A program made the position numbers and the translations under genes. The notes below the pieces were generated by a model. It was given only the letters and a program-made list of their open reading frames with translations, did no database searches and was not told the origin of the DNA. A stretch of 64,000 nt of DNA from Mesorhizobium sp. 1M-11 (lineage in GTDB: Bacteria; Pseudomonadota; Alphaproteobacteria; Rhizobiales; Rhizobiaceae), in the NCBI RefSeq assembly GCF_001303895.1, contig NZ_LJSD01000044.1, forward strand, positions 1 to 64,000, in the 5' to 3' direction. This document shows, piece by piece, positions 52,121 through 59,939 of this stretch. The number at the start of each line of letters is the position of its first letter. Position 1 is the stretch's first letter.

Positions 52121-53053
52121 TCACTCTGCCTGCCCGATCGCCGACAGGATCATCGGGACCAGCCAGTCGCCGCGGCTGATCATGCCGAGATGGGTCGTGC
52201 CCGGCAGCACGGCAAGCTGTGCGCCTGGAATGAGCGTTTTCATTTCGGCGGCATGGTCGATGCGTGTGAAATCCCTGTCACCGATCGCCAGCAATGTCGG
52301 AACACGGATCGAAGCCAGTTCCTGCGACGTCCAGCGGCCCCAACGGTCGCGCATCTGGTTGATGCGGTTTGCCAGGTCGAACATCCCTGCCGACTTGCCG
52401 CCACTGCGGTCGAAGCTCGCCGCCCACGCCGCAAAGTCCTCGGGAGTCGGAAGCAGCGGCGCCAGTTCCGCCGACGGCTTGTGCGTCGGATCGCGTTGCA
52501 GGGCGATCAACTCGGCCAATTGCCCCTCGACGCTGTAGACGCCACTGAGCGACGTCACAGACTTGACGCGATCCGGCTGGCGGATCGCCATTTCGACTGC
52601 CGTCAGCGCGCCGAGGCTGTGGCCGATCAGATGCGCGGCAGGGACGCCTAGATGATCGAGTACGCCGATCACATCGGCCACCAGTTGGTCAAGCTGCATA
52701 GGGCCCGAACGGTCGGGCGTATGGCCATGGCCCTGCGATTCAATCGCGATGGTCGGCGCGATTGCGGAAAGCCTGGGCAGCAGATCAGGTGCGAAGGCGG
52801 TCTCGATGGTCATCAAGCCGCCATGCATCAGCACGAACGGTGTCCTGCCGGCCGCCAGCGGGCCGCCATGGACTTCATAGTAGATGCCGCCGACGGGCGT
52901 TGTGCCCGATATGGCCGGCGATCGATCGTTTGCCGCCATGAGCGGTTGCGCAGCGACCGCATGTGTGGCGATCAGACAGCCGGCGGCCGCGCCGCCGATG
53001 AAGAGACTGCGGCGGCTGAAGGATTGCTTCGAGAGCAGGTGTTGAGTGGTCAT
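52121..53053 (-). CDS. Alpha/beta hydrolase with twin-arginine signal
   Basis: The 310-residue protein begins with a Tat signal (SFSRRSLFIGGAAAGCLIATHAVA, RR at 14-15). The hydrolase has HGGLMTIETA, nucleophile Ser in IGHSLGALT, acid Asp in AIGDRDFTRID and His in PGTTHLGM. The catalytic triad is complete. It would act in the periplasm on an ester or related substrate. It lies 122 nt downstream of a RibD/DHFR-like gene, and a MarR gene follows. The substrate is unknown. Confidence 0.88.
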   Translation of the reverse strand: MTTQHLLSKQSFSRRSLFIGGAAAGCLIATHAVAAQPLMAANDRSPAISGTTPVGGIYYEVHGGPLAAGRTPFVLMHGGLMTIETAFAPDLLPRLSAIAPTIAIESQGHGHTPDRSGPMQLDQLVADVIGVLDHLGVPAAHLIGHSLGALTAVEMAIRQPDRVKSVTSLSGVYSVEGQLAELIALQRDPTHKPSAELAPLLPTPEDFAAWAASFDRSGGKSAGMFDLANRINQMRDRWGRWTSQELASIRVPTLLAIGDRDFTRIDHAAEMKTLIPGAQLAVLPGTTHLGMISRGDWLVPMILSAIGQAE

Positions 53054-53174
53054 GACAGGTTCTCCTGTGGATGGTGAGGTTCATCGTTCCGGCGCAGGAT
53101 CGGCGCCGGCTGCGGTGAGTACGGATTTTCGGATGGTTCCGGATCCCGGCCGGCACCTCGGCCGGTCAGGTGTC

Positions 53175-53735
53175 TCAGGCTTCGCGCCGGCAGTTGTAGT
53201 TCATGACGACGATGCCGTTGGGCAGCGACCGCGAACCTGCCAGCTCCAGCGACGTCCGTGGGCAGGCAAGGAAATGCGGCGTCCGTGGTCCGCTCCGGCC
53301 GAGGATGAACGGATGCACCCACAGCCGTAGTTCATCCACCAGCCCGGCTTCCATGAGCGCGAAGGAGACCTCGCCGAGCCCATACTGTACGATGTCCTTG
53401 CCGGGCTGGTTCTTCAGCGCCCGCATCGTCTCGACGAGATCGGTGCTGATGATCTCGGTGTTGTTCCAGGCGGGATTCTGAAGCGTGGTCGACACCGCCA
53501 GCTTGCGCATGGCGTTGATGTAGTCCGCCATGGCATCGCCGGCCATGGTCGGCCAGACCTGGGCGAAGCTCTCATAGGTGCTGCGCCCCAGCAGAAGCGT
53601 GTCGCAGGCCTGCAGCAATTCCATCTGGATGTCGTAGCTGGCCGCCTTGCCCGACGTGCCGAGACTTGGCCATTCGTGCGGGTCTCCGACCGCCCCGTCC
53701 AGCGTGATGTAGGTCGAATTGATGATCTTTCTCAT
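53175..53735 (-). CDS. RibD C-terminal/dihydrofolate-reductase-family protein
   Basis: The start at 53735 has CGGAG 6 nt upstream and gives 186 residues. The fold pattern is that of the RibD reductase domain or DHFR-like group (MRKIINSTYITLDGAVGDPHEW; CDTLLLGRSTYESFAQVWPTM; KDIVQYGLGEVSFALMEAGLVDELRLWVHPFILG). Members reduce pteridine-like or unknown substrates with NAD(P)H. It is a stand-alone accessory protein and not the housekeeping FolA or RibD. Confidence 0.87.
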   Translation of the reverse strand: MRKIINSTYITLDGAVGDPHEWPSLGTSGKAASYDIQMELLQACDTLLLGRSTYESFAQVWPTMAGDAMADYINAMRKLAVSTTLQNPAWNNTEIISTDLVETMRALKNQPGKDIVQYGLGEVSFALMEAGLVDELRLWVHPFILGRSGPRTPHFLACPRTSLELAGSRSLPNGIVVMNYNCRREA

Positions 53736-53817
53736 GATTGTCTCCGTCAAACTGCGTGGTTGATGGAGGGAAGCTACAATTCGAGGGGACTTCGGGTCTT
53801 GAAAGAAAACGACAGTG

Positions 53818-54501
53818 TCAGGACCGGGTCAGGCTGCCCGGTGTCTTGCCGAGAAACCGGCGCAGCGACCGCGTCATATGCGCTTGATCGGAATAGCCGG
53901 CGATGTCGACCGCATCGAGAATGGAGGTACCGGCCATCAACAGGGCGGCGGTGCGCTCGGCGCGCTCGATCTGACGCACCATGCCGTAGGACAGGCCGGT
54001 GGCGCGCAGGAAACGGCGCTGGACGGAGCGTTCGGTGACCTCCACCGGCTTGCGCGACAGCGTCTGGTCGACGATCGGATCGCGGACCAGCACATCAGCC
54101 CTTGCCAGATGCCGCATGAAGTCGGCAGCGTTTTCGAAGTTCGGGATTTCCCAACTCGATCCGGCCAGTTGGACCCGGCTCGGCGATGTCGAGGCGAGTT
54201 CCTTGCCGATGTCGACGAGCGTATCGGGAGCGAGATCGGGGATGAATGTGCCGATCTTGAGTTCAATGCCCAGGAACTCGGCATCCCGCGGGATACCCAC
54301 GATGCTGGCCGCAGTCTCAGGTCCGCGCACCAACATGCTTGCCGGCCGATCGGCCTGCTTGACGACGACGATCTGCCAATGCGGGACGGCAACGGAGATC
54401 ATGGAATCCGCGGCGACACTGTGTGTGCGCCAGATCCGTTCCACGAAGTCCGATGGCTCGACCCGGCTCTCGATCGGGAAAATGGTTGTCGCCCATTCCA
54501 T
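53818..54501 (-). CDS. AraC-family transcriptional regulator
   Basis: I choose the ATG at 54501 because AGGAGG lies 8 nt upstream; a start at 54525 would add eight residues. The 227-residue protein has an N-terminal sensor domain without clear identity and a C-terminal AraC double helix-turn-helix (TERSVQRRFLRATGLSYGMVRQIERAERTAALL ... DAVDIAGYSDQAHMTRSLRRFLGKTPG). It lies 27 nt downstream of a LysR gene on the same strand and upstream of the DHFR-like gene, which it may control. Confidence 0.88.
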   Translation of the reverse strand: MEWATTIFPIESRVEPSDFVERIWRTHSVAADSMISVAVPHWQIVVVKQADRPASMLVRGPETAASIVGIPRDAEFLGIELKIGTFIPDLAPDTLVDIGKELASTSPSRVQLAGSSWEIPNFENAADFMRHLARADVLVRDPIVDQTLSRKPVEVTERSVQRRFLRATGLSYGMVRQIERAERTAALLMAGTSILDAVDIAGYSDQAHMTRSLRRFLGKTPGSLTRS

Positions 54502-54528
54502 CCGCGCACCCTCCTGCGGGACCACAGT

Positions 54529-55434
54529 TCATTGGCTTCGTGCCCGACCGCAAAACCAATCGAGAAACACAGCCAGTTTCGCCGGTTGCTGCCGTCGCGA
54601 TGGGTAGTATGCGAAAAACTGAACCGGTGAAGGTTCATATCGAGGCATGATCTCGATGAGCTCGCCGCTATCGATCGCGTCCTCTTCGGTCTGTCGGTAT
54701 CGCTGGGCGATACCGAGGCCCGCGCGAACAGCGGTTGAGATGTGATTGTCGTCGTCGAGCACGAGAAACGGATTTGGATCGACGAGTTTCAATTGGTCGT
54801 CGGCGCCGAATTCCAGCGGCGCAAGTCGCTCGCTCCTGGGAAACCGATAGCGGATGAAGCGGTGATTGGCGAAATCATCGACTGTCGACGGCACTCCGTG
54901 CCGGCTGGCATAGGCCTTCGAGGCCAGAAGACTGCGGCGCAGGGGTATTCCGATTGGCCGGGCGATCATGTCGTTTTCCAGCGTCTCGCGCATCCTGATG
55001 CCAACATCGAAACCACCGGCCACAATATCGACCAAGCGGTCGTCCGTGGAGAGTTCAAGGGTGACGCCCGGGTAGGTTTGGACGAATTCCACCATCCTGT
55101 CCAAAATGCAGGTCTTCGCGGCGAGCCGGGACAAGGTGACACGAAGCACACCGGCCGGTAAACCGGCACGGTTCGACAACATGTCGATTGCGCTTTCGAT
55201 CTGGTCCAGCGGTTGCCCGATCGATTGCAGAAACTCTTCACCGCTATCGGTCAGGCGAAGACTCCGGCTTGTTCGCTCGAAGAGGCGCACGCCGATCAAC
55301 TCTTCCAGCTTCTTGATGGTCTGCGAAACCGCTGACGCAGAGACGCCAAGACGTCCCGACGCGGCCGTGAACCCGCCGCACTGGGCCACAACGCGGAATG
55401 TCGGGATCAGGTGCAGAACCGCCGGGTCGATCAT
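54529..55434 (-). CDS. LysR-family transcriptional regulator
   Basis: The start at 55434 gives 301 residues, the usual LysR length. The helix-turn-helix (CGGFTAASGRLGVSASAVSQTIKKLEELIGVRLFERTSRSLRLTDSGEEFL) is at residues about 19-70, followed by the periplasmic-binding-like effector domain. It diverges from a serine-hydrolase gene with a 99-nt spacer that holds a LysR-type palindrome at 55445-55459, so it probably controls that gene and itself. The same frame stays open far upstream, antisense to the hydrolase gene; that part is a shadow. Confidence 0.9.
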   Translation of the reverse strand: MIDPAVLHLIPTFRVVAQCGGFTAASGRLGVSASAVSQTIKKLEELIGVRLFERTSRSLRLTDSGEEFLQSIGQPLDQIESAIDMLSNRAGLPAGVLRVTLSRLAAKTCILDRMVEFVQTYPGVTLELSTDDRLVDIVAGGFDVGIRMRETLENDMIARPIGIPLRRSLLASKAYASRHGVPSTVDDFANHRFIRYRFPRSERLAPLEFGADDQLKLVDPNPFLVLDDDNHISTAVRAGLGIAQRYRQTEEDAIDSGELIEIMPRYEPSPVQFFAYYPSRRQQPAKLAVFLDWFCGRARSQ

Positions 55435-55444
55435 GAAGCAAAGT

Positions 55445-55459
55445 TTACAGAATCTGTAA
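55445..55459. promoter_or_regulatory. LysR-type operator in the divergent promoter
   Basis: TTACAG-aat-CTGTAA is a perfect 6-bp inverted repeat with a 3-nt spacer. It lies 11 nt upstream of the LysR start and within the spacer to the divergent serine-hydrolase gene. Position and form fit a LysR recognition site. Confidence 0.65.
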
Positions 55460-55533
55460 GGCATCGCCAAGTCGAGCTTAAGGAATGCCCCACCTATAGT
55501 CGTTCGGTGATCATCTCGCCGAGGGAGCATGGA

Positions 55534-56706
55534 ATGTCTGCCCGATACATGGCCGCCGCCGAGCAATTTCAACCCGGCGATTTCACCGCAATCGATGAAG
55601 CGATTGACCTGGCGCTTCTGGAACGGCGCATTGTGGGCGCCGTGGTGCTCGTCGCCAGGGACGGCACGTTGATCTACCAGCGCGCCGCCGGGCTGGCCAA
55701 TCGCGAAACTCGAAGGCTGATGACCGTCGAAACGCCGTTCAGATTTGCCTCGCTGTCGAAGCTCTTCACCACGATGGCGGCGCTCAAGCTGCTTGAAGCC
55801 GGCGCCCTCTCGGCCGACGACCTGGTTTCGCGGTGGCTCCCCTGCTTCGCGCCCAGGACCGAAGAGGGCAACCCGGCCGGGATCACGGTCGGCCATCTTA
55901 TGAGCCATGTTGCCGGGCTCGACTACGCTTTTCAGCAACCGGCGGACGGACCCTACCATGTGATGGGTATATCCGATGGATTGGACGAAGCGACGCTGTC
56001 GCTCGATCAGAATCTTCGAAGGATAGCGTCGGTTCCGCTGGATCGTGCACCGGGCGTCACATGGCGCTATTCCGTGGCGACCGATGTCCTCGGCGCGGTG
56101 GTCTCGGCTGCTGCCGGGGCGCCGCTCCCGCAGGCAATGGACAGGCTGGTTTTGCGCCCGCTGAAACTCCGTGCCTCTTTCCACTGGAGCGGCGACGACC
56201 TGGCTGTTCCGTATCGCGACGGCGAGCACGGACCTTTGCTGGTCGACACGATCGTGGATGTTCCGCTTCCGGGCATACCGGGGGCCGGCGTGCGTTTCGA
56301 TCCTCACCGCATCTACCGACGCGAAGCCTTTCCTTCGGGCGGGGCAGGCATGGCCGGCCTCGCCATGGATATGCTGCGATTGCTCGAAGCTTACCGTGAC
56401 GGCATGTTCTTGAGTTCCGCACTTCGGCATGCAGCCCGCCAGGAAAGGGTCGGCCCAGAGGCCAAGACGCAAGGACCGGGCTGGGGGTTTGGCTGGATGG
56501 GATCCGTGTTGATCGATCCGGCTTCGGCTCAATCGCCTTTGTCCAAGGGCTCCGTCAGTTGGGGTGGTGTTTATGGACATATGTGGGCGATCGATTTCGA
56601 ACGGTCTTTGTCGGTGATTGCACTGACCAACACAGCCTTTGAAGGAATGCTGGGGCAGTTTCCCAAACACATTATCGCCGCAGCCACACAGCTCGACCCG
56701 AGATGA
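55534..56706 (+). CDS. Serine hydrolase of the beta-lactamase/esterase (class C-like) family
   Basis: The start at 55534 follows GAGGGAG and gives 390 residues. The nucleophile motif is S-x-x-K (Ser73 to Lys76 in FASLSK), the second motif is Tyr-Ser-Val in WRYSVATDVLG, and a C-terminal WGGVYGHMWAIDF sits near the HxG position. There is no signal peptide, so it is likely a cytoplasmic esterase or peptidase (EstB-like), not a secreted beta-lactamase. The divergent LysR gene probably regulates it. Confidence 0.87.
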   Translation: MSARYMAAAEQFQPGDFTAIDEAIDLALLERRIVGAVVLVARDGTLIYQRAAGLANRETRRLMTVETPFRFASLSKLFTTMAALKLLEAGALSADDLVSRWLPCFAPRTEEGNPAGITVGHLMSHVAGLDYAFQQPADGPYHVMGISDGLDEATLSLDQNLRRIASVPLDRAPGVTWRYSVATDVLGAVVSAAAGAPLPQAMDRLVLRPLKLRASFHWSGDDLAVPYRDGEHGPLLVDTIVDVPLPGIPGAGVRFDPHRIYRREAFPSGGAGMAGLAMDMLRLLEAYRDGMFLSSALRHAARQERVGPEAKTQGPGWGFGWMGSVLIDPASAQSPLSKGSVSWGGVYGHMWAIDFERSLSVIALTNTAFEGMLGQFPKHIIAAATQLDPR

Positions 56707-56773
56707 GGCTTCTCCCGGCTGGCCAGCAGATTGGTAGCGATAATTCCATGACATGCAGAAGCCTAGCAAAATA

Positions 56774-56806
56774 GTTTGATGAGTCAAATATATTGACTAA
56801 TCAAAC
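56774..56806. promoter_or_regulatory. MarR-type operator upstream of the four-TM/FAD-monooxygenase pair
   Basis: GTTTGATGAGTCAA and TTGACTAATCAAAC are a 14-bp inverted repeat with one mismatch and a 5-nt spacer; each arm is itself a TTGA-N4-TCAA near-palindrome. It lies 36 nt before the gene at 56842. TTGA-N4-TCAA half-sites are typical of MarR-type binding sites. Which MarR protein binds is unknown. Confidence 0.65.
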
Positions 56807-56841
56807 AAACAAACCAAGTAAAGCCAGAAAACGAGGAGACC

Positions 56842-57255
56842 ATGATGGACCTTTATCCGCTGATCGCAACGCTCACGATCCATGTACTGGCGGGCGTGTT
56901 CTGGGCAGGGTCGACCTCTGCCATGGCCAATCTGGGCGATGCCTCCGCCGCCAGACTGTTTCCATTCCAGATGGGGTCGGCGGCCATGACCCTGGCCACC
57001 GGCGCCGGCATGTGGTGGTTTCAGCTTGGCGGCAGCTTCGGCCTGCACGAGCAGATTCTGCTTGTCGGGCTGGTGGCAGCGGTCCTGGCGGCTGCTGTCC
57101 AGATCCTGTTCGTCGGCCGCGCCCGAGGCGCACTGGCGGCCACATCGCCCGAGAGCCAGTCGGCGCTCGTCGGCAGCATGACCACGGGCAATCGCGCCGC
57201 CGCCGGGCTGCTCATGCTCACTGTGGCTTCGATGATGATCGCCCGCTTCTACTGA
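56842..57255 (+). CDS. Small membrane protein with four TM helices, unknown function
   Basis: The protein has 137 residues (136 if the second ATG at 56845 is used, which has better spacing to GAGGAG). Four hydrophobic segments are visible: LIATLTIHVLAGVFWAG, FQMGSAAMTLATGAGMWWF, ILLVGLVAAVLAAAVQILF and AAAGLLMLTVASMMIARF. The His in the first helix (TIHVLAG) recalls small CopD-like or DUF2269-like membrane proteins, but I cannot name the family. It lies behind a MarR-type palindrome and 19 nt before an FAD monooxygenase gene, so the two are probably co-expressed. Confidence 0.75.
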   Translation: MMDLYPLIATLTIHVLAGVFWAGSTSAMANLGDASAARLFPFQMGSAAMTLATGAGMWWFQLGGSFGLHEQILLVGLVAAVLAAAVQILFVGRARGALAATSPESQSALVGSMTTGNRAAAGLLMLTVASMMIARFY

Positions 57256-57274
57256 CCCCCGTTTGGAGACATCG

Positions 57275-58894
57275 ATGGAAAACGATCACCCGGTCCTCAT
57301 CGTCGGCGGAGGCTTGAACGGCCTGACGGCTGCCTGTCTGTTATCCCAACACGGCGTTGGCTGCGTTGTCGTCGAACGCCATCCCGGCACCTCCATCCAG
57401 TACAAGTTCGCCGGCATCTCGCCGCGCAGCATGGAGATATTCCGCAGTCTCGGCCTGGAGGACGATATCCGCGCGAACCGGACCGGCGACCAGCAGGGCG
57501 GCGGCCTGGCAAGAGGCCGGAACCTGTCCGATCCGGCCATTCAATGGGGCGGGCCAGCCTGGCCGGATGCGAGCCCCTTCAGCCCGACGCAGCCGGCAAC
57601 CTGCGACCAGCATGTGCTGGAACCCATCCTGAGGCGCCATGCGCAAAAGCTCGGCGCCGACATCCGCTTCGCGACCGAATGCACGGCCGTCGACCAGGAA
57701 GCCGGCGGGATCCGTGCTCGTCTGAGAAATCGCTCCACGGGAAGCGAAGAGACCGTCACCGCCGACTATCTCGTCATTGCCGATGGCGCCAATGGGCGGC
57801 TGCGTGAGACACTTGGCATCGGCAGGAGCGGTGTCGGCGCACTGCAGCACTGGATGAACATCATCTTCGAGACGGACCTGCCACCCACCATCGACGGCAA
57901 GCGCCTGACGTCATTCTTCGTGACGGACCTCAACGCTTCCGTCATCCCACGTGAGGGAGGCCGCTGGCTGCTGGCGCTCCAGTACTTTCCGGACAAGGGA
58001 GAACGCCCGGAGGATTTCGACCGGGACCGCTGCCGCGATCTCGTGGTTCGAGCGGCTGGACGTTCCGATATCAAGGCAGAGCTTGTCGATGCGCGCGCCT
58101 GGGAAGTTTCAGCCTATGCAGCCGACCGCTTCGGGCAGAGACGCTCATTCCTGATCGGTGACGCTGCCCACCTCATGCCGCCGCCGGGTGCTTTCGGCGG
58201 CAATTCCGGTATCCACGATGCGCACAATCTGGCCTGGAAACTCGCCATGGTCATTCGCGGCGAGGCGCCGGCGGAGCTTCTCGATACTTATGATGTCGAG
58301 CGCCGCCCGGTTATCGAAGCGACCGTGGCGCAGGCGCTCGCCCGTCTTCAGAAATGGTTCGACGATCCAGCAAAGCGCCTGCCGCCACCGGTCGAAATCG
58401 TCAACGACTATGACGTCGTGTTCGGGCAGCGCTATGACAGCGGCGCCCTGCTGGCCGAAGGACCGCCACCGCAGACGCCGCCATTCGAGCCGTTTGCGGC
58501 ATTGGCCGGAAAACCGGGCACGCGCGCGCCTCATATGATGGTCGAGCGCGACGACACCGAAAGCTCGATACTCGATCTTTTCGGCCGCGGTTTCGTGTTG
58601 CTGGCCGGTCCGCGGGGTGAGGCCTGGTGCAGGGCCGCGCGACAGATCGCGGAAAGGAAAAGCGCCGGCATCTCCTGTTACCGGCTAGGACAGGATGTGC
58701 GGGACGTCGAAGGGAAATGGGAGGAAAAGTATGGCGTCACCGATACTGGCGCTGTCTTGGTTCGGCCGGATGGCATCGTCGCCTGGCGCGTGCGAACCAC
58801 CGTCGACAAACCTGAGGTAACGTTGAGGCGCGTTTGGGCCTCCATCCTTCATCCGGACCAAGCGCTTGCTAGCAGCCCGTTCGAAGAGGGCTAG
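57275..58894 (+). CDS. FAD-dependent aromatic monooxygenase (class A, PHBH-like) with C-terminal thioredoxin-like domain
   Basis: The start at 57275 follows TGGAG and gives 539 residues. The FAD motifs are GGGLNG at the N-terminus, the DG motif in YLVIADGANGRLRETLG, and the GD motif in FLIGDAAHLMPPPGAFGGNSGIHDAHNLAWKLA. The C-terminal 150 residues resemble the thioredoxin-like domain of phenol/resorcinol-type hydroxylases, without a Cys pair. It hydroxylates an aromatic or polyketide-like substrate using NAD(P)H and oxygen. The MarR-type operator upstream fits induction by a phenolic compound, which is inference. Confidence 0.9.
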   Translation: MENDHPVLIVGGGLNGLTAACLLSQHGVGCVVVERHPGTSIQYKFAGISPRSMEIFRSLGLEDDIRANRTGDQQGGGLARGRNLSDPAIQWGGPAWPDASPFSPTQPATCDQHVLEPILRRHAQKLGADIRFATECTAVDQEAGGIRARLRNRSTGSEETVTADYLVIADGANGRLRETLGIGRSGVGALQHWMNIIFETDLPPTIDGKRLTSFFVTDLNASVIPREGGRWLLALQYFPDKGERPEDFDRDRCRDLVVRAAGRSDIKAELVDARAWEVSAYAADRFGQRRSFLIGDAAHLMPPPGAFGGNSGIHDAHNLAWKLAMVIRGEAPAELLDTYDVERRPVIEATVAQALARLQKWFDDPAKRLPPPVEIVNDYDVVFGQRYDSGALLAEGPPPQTPPFEPFAALAGKPGTRAPHMMVERDDTESSILDLFGRGFVLLAGPRGEAWCRAARQIAERKSAGISCYRLGQDVRDVEGKWEEKYGVTDTGAVLVRPDGIVAWRVRTTVDKPEVTLRRVWASILHPDQALASSPFEEG

Positions 58895-59036
58895 CGAGGA
58901 TTGTCACCAACAGGTCGCTGAAAAGGTGGCGCTTTGACCCCTGGCACGGGCGGCAGCGGCAGGCAACGTAGCGCGGTCATTTCGCGACTGGCCCGCTCTC
59001 GGCCATGGTTTAGTTCCCGCTTGAGCATCGGCGCGA
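58895..59036. other. Intergenic, nothing recognised
   Basis: Nothing recognisable occurs between the monooxygenase stop and the small frame at 59037. If that small frame is not a gene, the empty stretch runs to 59335 (441 nt). Confidence 0.4.
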
Positions 59037-59276
59037 ATGATGGTCTTTTCTCCTCGCGAGAAATATGCGGCAACAAACGAGGCAGGGATGCAATTCCACC
59101 AGAGAGGCGTCGATCTGCTGGTCACGGTAATGGATGCAATCGATCATCAAGACAAATTGCAGCCGGACGATTTGGATTGGTTGCTGCGGGAAACGGCACA
59201 CGTCCTTGGTGAGTTGTTGAAGCGCGACGTTCCGGTTGAGCGTCGTGACGATACGTCCATAGCCAACGACATTTAG
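59037..59276 (+). CDS. Small hypothetical protein (79 residues or shorter)
   Basis: This short frame could start at 59037 or, more plausibly, at the internal Met at 59088 (MQFHQRGVDLLVTVMDAID). The predicted product is acidic and helical (DLDWLLRETAHVLGELLKRDVPV) with no known motif. A hairpin at 59291-59316 follows its stop, which fits a transcript end. A frame on the other strand (59010-59324) is also open but looks like a shadow with basic, low-complexity composition. I regard this gene as possible, not certain. Confidence 0.4.
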   Translation: MMVFSPREKYAATNEAGMQFHQRGVDLLVTVMDAIDHQDKLQPDDLDWLLRETAHVLGELLKRDVPVERRDDTSIANDI

Positions 59277-59290
59277 GCGCCTTGAGGCTT

Positions 59291-59316
59291 GCGCCGGTCC
59301 GCTAGCGTCCCGGCGC
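59291..59316. terminator. Hairpin between convergent genes
   Basis: GCGCCGG and CCGGCGC form a perfect 7-bp stem with a 12-nt loop. It lies between the small frame ending at 59276 and the phosphatase gene ending at 59336 on the other strand. No T run follows, so its efficiency is doubtful. Confidence 0.4.
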
Positions 59317-59335
59317 ATCGCCATAAGCGCTTCGC

Positions 59336-59929
59336 CTATATGCCCGTCGCCTTATTTGCACTTTTGTTCATCACGAGAACCTGCTGGCACAGATCGAGCA
59401 TGGCTGCTTGCGGCTGGGTTTCATCCAGCCCCCGGCACATGCGCACATGAAGCAATGCATCCTCGAAAGCAGGGAAGCGCTCGGGTCGAAACAGGTGCAA
59501 ATAGAGCGCGATGGTGCCGGCGGAGCGGCTGCGCCCACCCCGGCAATGCACCAGCACATTACCGGCGCGATGAGGCGGATAATGCGCCTTGCCGGGGCTT
59601 TGCTGGTTGATGATCCCGTGCAGCACCAGCACAGCTCCCAGGAGATGCTGGGCAATATTGCCAGGTCCGTCGATCAGACCGATATGCGTGCGCCTGAGGA
59701 CCGTGCCGTCGCTTAAGGACAGTGGCGGCATCTCGACATTCACCGCCAGGTTCATCGTCGAGGTGACGCCATTCCGCAGAAGCAGGTCGGCATCGTTTGC
59801 CGCGACCGCGTTGCCGATGAAGAGCGTCTTTCCGGTGTCGTCGATATCCGAAAGGACCGGCAGCAAGACCGGAAGGCGATCTTCCTCTTCCTCGGTCATC
59901 GGACGGCTGTCATGGTGGTTCACGTTCAT
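59336..59929 (-). CDS. Dual-specificity-type (cysteine) phosphatase
   Basis: The 197-residue protein has the Cys-phosphatase signature HCRGGRSRS (nucleophile Cys129, Arg135) and a candidate general-acid Asp87 in GLIDGPG, so it looks catalytically intact. AGGA lies 8 nt before the ATG. It is the last gene of an operon with an ABC importer and an MBL-fold hydrolase, 10 nt after the latter. In that context it might dephosphorylate an imported organophosphate or an intermediate rather than a protein. Lipid, nucleotide or protein phosphatase activity cannot be excluded. Confidence 0.87.
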   Translation of the reverse strand: MNVNHHDSRPMTEEEEDRLPVLLPVLSDIDDTGKTLFIGNAVAANDADLLLRNGVTSTMNLAVNVEMPPLSLSDGTVLRRTHIGLIDGPGNIAQHLLGAVLVLHGIINQQSPGKAHYPPHRAGNVLVHCRGGRSRSAGTIALYLHLFRPERFPAFEDALLHVRMCRGLDETQPQAAMLDLCQQVLVMNKSANKATGI

Positions 59930-59939
59930 GCTTGCAGTC

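Noticed and set aside
55435..56787. Upstream extension of the LysR frame to 752 codons, antisense to the serine hydrolase
   Set aside because: The LysR domain begins at 55434 with normal length, and the extension is basic, low-complexity shadow sequence of a GC-rich gene on the other strand.
58942..58956. TGGCAC resembling the -24 element of a sigma-54 promoter
   Set aside because: The -12 element TTGC is missing at the required spacing (GCAG is found).
59010..59324. 104-codon minus-strand frame overlapping the small hypothetical gene
   Set aside because: It covers the hairpin at 59291, is basic and Cys/Arg-rich at its end, and has no ribosome site; the plus-strand frame is more plausible.
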